Shown one piece after another: positions 28,611-34,806 of a stretch of DNA of 34,806 nucleotides. The stretch covers positions 1 through 34,806 of the forward strand of contig JAJZHM010000009.1 in NCBI GenBank assembly GCA_021804485.1, written 5' to 3'. The position numbers were made by a program, and so were the translations under genes. Every line of letters starts with the position of its first letter. Within the stretch, counting starts at the first letter, position 1. The stretch is from Pseudomonadota bacterium (lineage in GTDB: Bacteria > Pseudomonadota > Gammaproteobacteria > Pseudomonadales > Moraxellaceae). Under the pieces are notes generated by a model. That model searched no databases, had not been told where the DNA came from, and worked only from the letters and a program-made list of their open reading frames with translations.

Positions 28611-29648
28611 GTGACGGTCTCAGTACTGGTAGTGGATGATTCTTCATTCTTTCGCGGCCGGATCATCAAGTTGTTGCAGCAATTCAGCAGCTTGAAGGTT
28701 GTGGGCGAGGCCAGTAATGGCAAAGAGGCCGTGGAGAAGGCCTTGCGCCTGCAGCCGGATGTCATCACCATGGATTATGAAATGCCGGTGATGGATGGCA
28801 TATCTGCCTTAATTGAGATTCGGCGTCAGAAGGCTGTTCCGGTCATTATGCTGTCCTCACTGACTTTTGAGGGGGCGCGGTTGACCCTGAAAGCCCTTGA
28901 AGCCGGTGCTGCAGATTTTCTGGTCAAAAGCCGTCTGGATATTAAAGGACATCAGTATCCCCTTCTGGTTGAGAAAATTCTTGCCTTAGGCAAAGCAATT
29001 GAGGTTCATGAGCCGGTTGCCGCACAGCGAGCGGCTGTTCTGCCAAAGCCGGTTCCAGTGCGCACCGTTCAGCCATCGGGGCTGCGCCTGATCGTTGTGG
29101 CAGCTTCGACCGGTGGACCGCTGGCCATTCGGGAAGTGCTGTCCCTGGTCCCGGCCTCTTTGCCTTGCCCACTGATAATTGTTCAGCATATGCCTGAACG
29201 TTTTACACAGGCTTTTGCCGAACGATTGACAGAACACTGTCCCATGTCTTTTTCAGAAGCACGGGATATGGAGACGTTGCAGGCCGGTCGTGCCTATGTG
29301 GCGCCCGGTGGCAAGCAGTTGCTTTTGCAGCCCCAAGGTGCTCATCTGCAATGCCGGGTGGTATCCGAGCAGGATGGGCGATTGTACAGGCCTTCGGTGG
29401 ATGTAACTCTCGGTTCGGCAGCCAAAGTGGCAGGGTCGGGGACGCTTGCTCTGGTTCTGACGGGTATGGGTGATGATGGTACACGGGGTGGCAAACTGTT
29501 GCATGCAGCCGGTGGACGAATCTGGGTGCAGGAAGCTTCCAGTTGTGTGGTAAACGGAATGCCTCAGTCGATCCGTAATGCAGGTCTGGCCGATGAAGTG
29601 CTAGCTCTTGCAGAAATGGGGCGCAGACTGAGCCAACTGGCCCGATGA
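28611..29648 (+). CDS. cheB: Protein-glutamate methylesterase/deamidase CheB
   Basis: Receiver domain VLVVDDSSFFRGRII…VITMDYEMPVMDGI plus methylesterase domain VAASTGGPLAIREVL…VQHMPERFTQAFAERL…VLTGMGDDGTRGG. GTG start. Confidence 0.96.
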   Translation: MTVSVLVVDDSSFFRGRIIKLLQQFSSLKVVGEASNGKEAVEKALRLQPDVITMDYEMPVMDGISALIEIRRQKAVPVIMLSSLTFEGARLTLKALEAGAADFLVKSRLDIKGHQYPLLVEKILALGKAIEVHEPVAAQRAAVLPKPVPVRTVQPSGLRLIVVAASTGGPLAIREVLSLVPASLPCPLIIVQHMPERFTQAFAERLTEHCPMSFSEARDMETLQAGRAYVAPGGKQLLLQPQGAHLQCRVVSEQDGRLYRPSVDVTLGSAAKVAGSGTLALVLTGMGDDGTRGGKLLHAAGGRIWVQEASSCVVNGMPQSIRNAGLADEVLALAEMGRRLSQLAR

Positions 29649-29676
29649 TCCTGAAGTCAGATAGGGGTACGGCAGC

Positions 29677-30426
29677 GTGGATGTTTTGAGTTTCGTTGGT
29701 CTTTCTCTGGCGATGTTTGCCGTCCTAGGTGGCAACTTTATTGAAGGGGGCAGCATTGGCTCCCTAGTGAATGTCTCCGCATTCATTATCGTCATTGGGG
29801 GGACTTGTGGCGCAGCAGCCCTGCAGTCGCCGCTGTCGGTGTTGCGTCGTTCGGTTGTGGTACTGCTCTGGGCTTTTTTTCCACCCCGAATCTCAGCGGG
29901 GTTGGCGCTGGAAAAGGTTTTGTCCTGGAGCAATACTGCTCGTCGGGAAGGGCTGCTTGGGTTAGAGACGGTGTCGGAAAGTGAGGCGGATGTCTTCACC
30001 CGGGTGGGTTTGCAGATGTTGGTCGATGGCAGCGAGCCGGCAGTGATTCGGGACGTTCTTGAGACGCAACTGCAGACACGTTTGGAGGCAGATTTGGCTG
30101 CTGCGGGTATCTTTGAGGCTATGGGTGGTTATGCCCCCACCATCGGTATCCTTGGTGCAGTCATGGGGCTGATTCATGTCATGAGTCATCTGGCTGAACC
30201 TTCCAAGCTTGGGTCGGGCATAGCGACCGCTTTCGTTGCGACGATTTATGGTGTGGGTTCGGCCAACCTGATTTTTTTGCCTCTTGCTGCAAAAATAAAA
30301 TCTCAAATCATACGTCAGGGGCAATTGAAGCAGATGCTGACGGAAGGACTTGTGGCCATTGCGGATGGCGAAAATCCGCGCAATATCGAATTGCGTCTGC
30401 AATCGTACGTTGATGCCGAGGTCTGA
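29677..30426 (+). CDS. motC: Flagellar motor stator protein MotC (MotA family)
   Basis: MotA/ExbB-type: GGNFIEGGSIGSLVNVSAFIIVIGGT…FEAMGGYAPTIGILGAVMGLIHVM…GSGIATAFVATIYGVGSANLIFLP. GTG start. Confidence 0.93.
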   Translation: MDVLSFVGLSLAMFAVLGGNFIEGGSIGSLVNVSAFIIVIGGTCGAAALQSPLSVLRRSVVVLLWAFFPPRISAGLALEKVLSWSNTARREGLLGLETVSESEADVFTRVGLQMLVDGSEPAVIRDVLETQLQTRLEADLAAAGIFEAMGGYAPTIGILGAVMGLIHVMSHLAEPSKLGSGIATAFVATIYGVGSANLIFLPLAAKIKSQIIRQGQLKQMLTEGLVAIADGENPRNIELRLQSYVDAEV

Positions 30427-30431
30427 TTGAG

Positions 30432-31178
30432 GTGCGAAAGAAACGACACTTGCCGGAAGCACACGTCAACCACGAGCGCTGGTTGGTCTCTTATGCTGAT
30501 TTTATTACGCTGCTTTTTGCCTTTTTTGTGGTGATGTACGCCATTTCATCGGTGAACGAAGGAAAATACAAGGTGTTTTCTTCGTCGCTACGCAGTGTAT
30601 TTGAAACTCCGCCCGGAAGTAGTAAGCCCATTGAATTGCTGCATGGCTCGGCATCCAGCAGCAAAACAGAGGACAAGCAGGTCAGTGATGAACAGAAAAA
30701 GGTGCTGGTGCAAATTCGACAGGACATGATGGGTGCCTTGTCGAAGAATGTAGGTCACAGCAGTATCCGGGTGACCGATCATGGTACTTGGATTGGTGTG
30801 GATATTCAGAGTGAACTGTTGTTCTCAAGCGGCAGTGCAGTGTTATCCAATCAGGCACTGATGACTCTCTCCGGGATCGCTACGGTTCTGCAACGTTATA
30901 CCAATGTGGTACGTGTCCAAGGCTATACCGACAATGTTCCGGTCGTGAACTCGGTCTATCCCAGTAATTGGGAGCTTTCTGCCGCCCGGGCTGTCTCGGT
31001 TTTACGTCTGTTCGAAGAACAGGGCATTGATCCGCACCGAATGTCTGCAGTTGCCTATGGAGAATTTCATCCGGTTGCCGATAACAATACGGAGGCGGGT
31101 CGGACCCGTAATCGGCGAGTGCTGATTGCCATTGCCAAATCGGCCAGTGGTTTTGGCAGTGGGCCGGATGAACCGTGA
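30432..31178 (+). CDS. motD: Flagellar motor stator protein MotD (MotB family, OmpA-like C-terminus)
   Basis: WLVSYADFITLLFAFFVVMYAISSVNEGKYKVFSSSL plug/TM region; OmpA-like VQGYTDNVPV…SNWELSAARAVSVLRLFEEQGIDPHRMSAVAYGEFHPV…NRRVLIAI. Confidence 0.94.
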   Translation: MRKKRHLPEAHVNHERWLVSYADFITLLFAFFVVMYAISSVNEGKYKVFSSSLRSVFETPPGSSKPIELLHGSASSSKTEDKQVSDEQKKVLVQIRQDMMGALSKNVGHSSIRVTDHGTWIGVDIQSELLFSSGSAVLSNQALMTLSGIATVLQRYTNVVRVQGYTDNVPVVNSVYPSNWELSAARAVSVLRLFEEQGIDPHRMSAVAYGEFHPVADNNTEAGRTRNRRVLIAIAKSASGFGSGPDEP

Positions 31179-31187
31179 GAACCGAAC

Positions 31188-31958
31188 ATGCGCAAGTGGA
31201 CCATAGCCAATCAAAAGGGTGGAGTGGGCAAGACCACCACAGCGATTACGCTGGCCGGCCTTCTGGCCGAGCAGGGGCGTCGAGTCCTGATGGTGGATCT
31301 GGACCCTCAGTCCTCACTGACCCATTATTTCTCCCGTTCGCTGGGTGAACCAGCTGTAGATGTTTATCGTATTTTTCGGGACCGTGGAACCCTGGATCGG
31401 GACATGATTCTGCAGGCAGCCATGCCTTTGCCGTTTTCGGGGTTGTGGGTGATGATGTCTTCGCCGCTGCTCGCCACCGTTGAGAAAATGGGCTCGCCGC
31501 AAGGAGGCATGGGGCGGGTGCTTAGTGAGGCTCTGGCCTTGATGCAGGATGATTTTGATGATGTCCTGATTGACACGTCGCCAACTCTAGGCGTGCTTCT
31601 GGTCAATGCCATTGCTGCTGCTGATCGGCTCATTGTGCCCGTCCAGACGGAGTTCTTGGCAATGAAAGGACTTGAGCGTATGATGCGTACATTGGCCATG
31701 ATTTCCCGCTCCCAACAACGTCAGGTACCGGTACTTGTGCTGGCAACCATGTATGACCGGCGTACTTCGGCGGCGCAGCAGTGCTTGCGTACCCTGCAGG
31801 AGGTGTATGGCTCGGTGCTGGCACCCCAGGTGATCGGTGTGGATACCAAGTTTCGGGATGCCAGTCAGGCAGGTATGCCGTTATCGTATTTTGTCTCTGA
31901 GTCGCGTGGTCTGGATGCCTATCGCGCTCTGTTGCAGCAAACACTGGAGAAAGGCTGA
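31188..31958 (+). CDS. ParA-like ATPase of the chemotaxis cluster (ParC type)
   Basis: MRKWTIANQKGGVGKTTTAITLAGLLAEQGRRVLMVDLDPQSSLTHYF; embedded between motD and a CheW-like gene as in polar flagellates. Confidence 0.93.
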   Translation: MRKWTIANQKGGVGKTTTAITLAGLLAEQGRRVLMVDLDPQSSLTHYFSRSLGEPAVDVYRIFRDRGTLDRDMILQAAMPLPFSGLWVMMSSPLLATVEKMGSPQGGMGRVLSEALALMQDDFDDVLIDTSPTLGVLLVNAIAAADRLIVPVQTEFLAMKGLERMMRTLAMISRSQQRQVPVLVLATMYDRRTSAAQQCLRTLQEVYGSVLAPQVIGVDTKFRDASQAGMPLSYFVSESRGLDAYRALLQQTLEKG

Positions 31959-32590
31959 TGTCGGCGCATGAGCGATTCTGGTTCGAGGTCCAGCAGGCCG
32001 AACTAGTGGCCTATCTGGATGATCTTTTGGCTCCAGCAAAACCTGAGCCTGTGGAAGAGCCTTTGGATGTTGTGCCCGAGACATCCCGGGTTTCTTTCGC
32101 GCCTCAAAGGGTTGTTGTTCCTGCGGAACCCGTGTTGGTTCAGCCCGAACCCCAAGTGCCGGTACGACCGCCGCTGATCCTGAGCGAACAGCGCGAACTG
32201 ATGTATCTGTACATTGAGTGCAATGCACGACGCTATGCGTTGCCTTTGATTCAACTGGGCAGAATATTTCGGGCCGAACAGCATATGACTGCCTTGGTGG
32301 GGCAGCCCGCCTGGCAGTTGGGTATTTTGCCCGCCAAACCGGTTTTGCAGGCTGTTGATTTACACCACGTTCTTTGCGGTGAGTCCGGGGAAGCACCGGC
32401 CTATTTTGTCAGCGTGGCCGACAGCCGCAGGGTTCTGAGCTGTCAGACCATACAGAATAGCGAGCGGGTAGCGCATAGTGCCATCCGCTGGCGAACAGAC
32501 CGTAAACGTTCACCGTTGATTGCGGGCATCATCTGCGATCATCTGACACCGGTTCTGGACCTGAGTCGACTGGACGAATGTCTGGTCTGA
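31958..32590 (+). CDS. CheW-like coupling protein with Pro-rich N-terminus (ParP type)
   Basis: Short N-terminal segment AELVAYLDDLLAP, Pro/Val-rich linker, then CheW-like fold MYLYIECNARRYALPLIQLGRIFRAEQ…LIAGIICDHLTPVLDL. Start overlaps the parC stop. Confidence 0.88.
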   Translation: MSAHERFWFEVQQAELVAYLDDLLAPAKPEPVEEPLDVVPETSRVSFAPQRVVVPAEPVLVQPEPQVPVRPPLILSEQRELMYLYIECNARRYALPLIQLGRIFRAEQHMTALVGQPAWQLGILPAKPVLQAVDLHHVLCGESGEAPAYFVSVADSRRVLSCQTIQNSERVAHSAIRWRTDRKRSPLIAGIICDHLTPVLDLSRLDECLV

Positions 32591-32625
32591 ACTAGAATTG
32601 AGCTAGGTTGATCAGGAGTACGCTT

Positions 32626-33102
32626 ATGAGTCAGGGGATCTCGAAATCATCAGACGATCCGGTTTTGCAATGGGTCACGTTTCGTCTGGAAAATGAAACG
32701 TATGGCATCAATGTCATGCAGGTTCAGGAAGTCTTGCGCTATACCAACATTGCACCGGTTCCGGGGGCGCCTTCCTATGTGCTCGGGATCATCAATCTGC
32801 GTGGCAATGTGGTGACCGTACTCGATACCCGCCAGCGCTTTGGTCTGCCTCCGGGCGACATTACCGATAATACCCGCATTGTTATCATTGAATCGGATCG
32901 GCAGGTGGTTGGTATCTTGGTGGACAGTGTTTCGGAAGTAGTCTATCTACGCCAGTCAGAAATCGAATTGACCCCGAATGTGGGTAATGAAGACAGTTCC
33001 AAGTTCATCCAAGGCGTTTGCAATAAGAACAACGAGTTGCTGATTTTGGTTGATCTTAATCGTCTGCTGACGGATGAAGAATGGAATGAAATGGGTCTTT
33101 GA
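32626..33102 (+). CDS. cheW: Chemotaxis coupling protein CheW
   Basis: LQWVTFRLENETYGINVMQVQEVLRYTNIAPVPGAPSYVLGIINLRGNVVTVLDTRQRFGLP…ILVDSVSEV. ATG at 32626 favoured. Confidence 0.95.
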   Translation: MSQGISKSSDDPVLQWVTFRLENETYGINVMQVQEVLRYTNIAPVPGAPSYVLGIINLRGNVVTVLDTRQRFGLPPGDITDNTRIVIIESDRQVVGILVDSVSEVVYLRQSEIELTPNVGNEDSSKFIQGVCNKNNELLILVDLNRLLTDEEWNEMGL

Positions 33103-33230
33103 TCCTGTATGGTCAGAAGTGTCAAGGATCCGGTTGCAGATGTTTTTTAGCCTGTTGCTGTCAACTTGGGTCGCGCTTGAACGTTGAAACCTGGAACGGC
33201 GTGTGCCGTTTTCCATGAAAGAGGTTCATT

Positions 33231-33608
33231 ATGACGATCAAACACTTCCTGACTCTGCTTCTTCTTGGTTCAACCCTTTTGGTACAGGCCGATCCGATGA
33301 TGTCCAAGGAACATCATCCGCGCACTTTTGCGCGTGATACGGTAACAACCTTTGGCGATGGCAGTATTGTGCGTGAGCATGTAGACCAAAGCGTCAAGGG
33401 CATGACCGTTGAACGTCATATCCGCAAAACTAATGCCAAGGGTCAGACTGAGACCCGTAGCGTTGTGACGACCCATGACCCTGCTACGCATCACTGGACG
33501 ATGAGCGTCGAGGGTGTGCGTTTTAATGGGGAACATTACAGCATGCATTCGGAAGGTCAGGGCGAAGGTTCCATGCAGCATGGCATGCATGAACATGAGG
33601 ATGATTAA
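33231..33608 (+). CDS. Small predicted secreted protein with Met/His/Glu-rich C-terminus
   Basis: Signal peptide MTIKHFLTLLLLGSTLLVQA; C-terminus HYSMHSEGQGEGSMQHGMHEHEDD. RBS gaaagaggttcatt upstream. Confidence 0.65.
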   Translation: MTIKHFLTLLLLGSTLLVQADPMMSKEHHPRTFARDTVTTFGDGSIVREHVDQSVKGMTVERHIRKTNAKGQTETRSVVTTHDPATHHWTMSVEGVRFNGEHYSMHSEGQGEGSMQHGMHEHEDD

Positions 33609-33831
33609 TCCGGTGTGCGACAAGGCATGCCGTTCAGTGCGGCGTCTGCAGCTTTTTGATGTATTGGCGGCACCGCCGCAATCGACCTGAACGTTTGCAT
33701 CATGCCCAGGAACAGATTATTGATTGGAATAGGGTGATCCTTCAGAAACTCTTGGGTCAAATCTGGCAATACAGGGGGCTGTGTGGCAAGATTCATCAAA
33801 GAAGGCAAACATTGCGCACAAATCTGCCGCC

Positions 33832-33927
33832 ACCACGATCTACTTGCTGCTTTGTGGCGGCGATAAGAAGTCACAGGATCGTGACATAAAGACTGTGCTG
33901 CGCCTCGCGGATGAATGGAGTCAATGA
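33832..33927 (+). pseudogene. RelE/HigB-type addiction-module killer protein, C-terminal remnant
   Basis: Reads TTIYLLLCGGDKKSQDRDIKTVLRLADEWSQ*, matching the C-terminal LLLCGGDKxxQxxDI signature of the addiction-module killer family. Ends 2 nt before the antitoxin ATG; no matching N-terminal sequence found upstream. Confidence 0.8.
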
Positions 33928-33929
33928 CC

Positions 33930-34223
33930 ATGAGCGAGAAACTAACCACTTTTGATCTGGCTGAGCACTTAAATTCTGATCAGGCCATTGCCGACTTCAT
34001 GGCAGGTGCATTTGAGACGAACGATCCCGGATTCATTGCTCACGCACTGGGTGTTGTTGCTTGCGCCAAGGGCATGACGCAGATCGCCAACCAGACAGGT
34101 TTATCGCGTGAACAGCTCTACCGCTCGTTCAGCGCCGAAGGCAATCCGACATTGCGCACGACGCTGACCGTGATGAAGGCGCTTGGCATTGAAATCTCAG
34201 CAAGGCGAGCAGCGGCTCATTGA
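33930..34223 (+). CDS. Addiction-module antidote protein (HigA-like XRE-type antitoxin), apparently orphaned
   Basis: MSEKLTTFDLAEHLNSDQAIADFMAGAFETNDPGFIAHALGVVACAKGMTQIANQTGLSREQLYRSFSAEGNPTLRTTLTVMKALGIEISA: typical of the putative addiction-module antidote family. Confidence 0.87.
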   Translation: MSEKLTTFDLAEHLNSDQAIADFMAGAFETNDPGFIAHALGVVACAKGMTQIANQTGLSREQLYRSFSAEGNPTLRTTLTVMKALGIEISARRAAAH

Positions 34224-34430
34224 TACCCATGACGAGCTCAATCTGAACGCTACGTTCGCAGAAAATGAGGCAAAACGACGTATCCAACCCATACAAATTA
34301 CTCCACAAACTAATCATACCTTAAAAGTGGCTCACTCAAGTAGAAGTGGTAGCGGAATTTTTGACAGATCTATAAGTGGAAATCTGGGCATAATGCTGGA
34401 CGAAAGAGTCTGGCTTTCCGGAGTTCATAT

Positions 34431-34772
34431 ATGATCAAGAAGACATCGAAATCAAGTCCCATTGTGGGCAAGTCAGGTCGCCGTACCTGTCGTACCCACA
34501 ACCCCGAGTTCAAGGCCAAGGTGGCTCTTGCCGCTTTGCGTGAAGATAAGACTTTGGCAGAACTTGCAGCTCAGTTCGAGACTCACCCCAACCAGATCAC
34601 GGAGTGGAAACGGCAGCTTCTGGAGCATGCTGCTGATGTCTTTGGGGGAGGGACGGCTGTTACCCCTGTAGATCTGGTGCCATTGCACGCCAAGATCGGC
34701 AAGCAGGCATTGGAACTGGATTTTTTAGAACACGCGCTCACCAAGGCAGGATTGCTGAGCGCAAAGCCATGA
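34431..34772 (+). CDS. IS3-family transposase OrfA (HTH)
   Basis: RRTCRTHNPEFKAKVALAALREDKTLAELAAQFETHPNQITEWKRQLLEHAADVFG…VDLVPLHAKIGKQALELDFLEHALTKAGLLSAKP: classic IS3 OrfA with C-terminal leucine-zipper-like segment. Confidence 0.92.
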   Translation: MIKKTSKSSPIVGKSGRRTCRTHNPEFKAKVALAALREDKTLAELAAQFETHPNQITEWKRQLLEHAADVFGGGTAVTPVDLVPLHAKIGKQALELDFLEHALTKAGLLSAKP

Positions 34773-34806
34773 TCGATAGGGATCATGAACTGCCCATCAA
34801 ACACCA
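34769..34806 (+). CDS. IS3-family transposase OrfB, 5' end (truncated by window)
   Basis: ATGA overlap with the orfA stop; starts MIDRDHELPIKH. Confidence 0.75.
   Translation, partial: MIDRDHELPIKH

Noticed and set aside
33605-33949. Minus-strand 114-aa ORF and overlapping plus-strand 77-aa ORF between the secreted protein and antitoxin
   Set aside because: Their 33832-33927 part is antisense to, or out of frame with, the toxin C-terminal remnant; no recognisable family for the rest. Treated as non-coding or decayed DNA.
34320-34430. Left terminal inverted repeat of the IS3-family element
   Set aside because: The region aagtggctcactcaagtagaagtgg looks plausible, but the matching right end is outside the window, so the boundary cannot be set.
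1-34806. CRISPR array, rRNA or prophage structural genes
   Set aside because: No regularly spaced direct repeats, rRNA-like sequence or phage structural motifs were seen.

Overview
The window is a gammaproteobacterial chromosome segment. A core backbone is flanked by accessory DNA at both ends. Left edge (1-2.7 kb): the 3' tip of an IS21-type element, a metallophosphoesterase, a decayed HigB-like toxin fragment, and a nucleotidyltransferase (AbiEii/MenT-like) plus winged-HTH-like gene pair. These lie on the 3' side of a tRNA-Leu(CAG). Core (3.3-19.6 kb): rnr, asnB, an ABC1/AarF-UbiB family kinase gene, class I fumarase, a patch with an N-terminally truncated AbiEii-like ORF, a small His/Lys/Ala-rich secreted protein, a PstS-like periplasmic protein, a long-chain acyl-CoA synthetase, icd, a cold-shock-domain protein, clpS and clpA. 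Next (19.8-33.1 kb) is a polar-flagellum/chemotaxis cluster in Pseudomonas-like order: flhA-flhF-flhG(fleN)-fliA-cheY-cheZ-cheA-cheB-motC-motD-parC-parP-cheW. Right edge: a small secreted Met/His-rich protein, a truncated RelE/HigB-type toxin with its intact antitoxin, and the start of an IS3-family element. The observation I rate highest is in CheA. It lacks a recognisable P2 domain and carries three copies of an ISEDEFEALLDQLHG-type peptide in its Ala/Pro-rich linker. These resemble the FliM N-terminal and CheZ C-terminal CheY-binding peptides. A second theme is remnants of three toxin-antitoxin-like modules plus one intact pair with non-canonical gene order. All family calls were made by eye from translated sequence; no database search was run.
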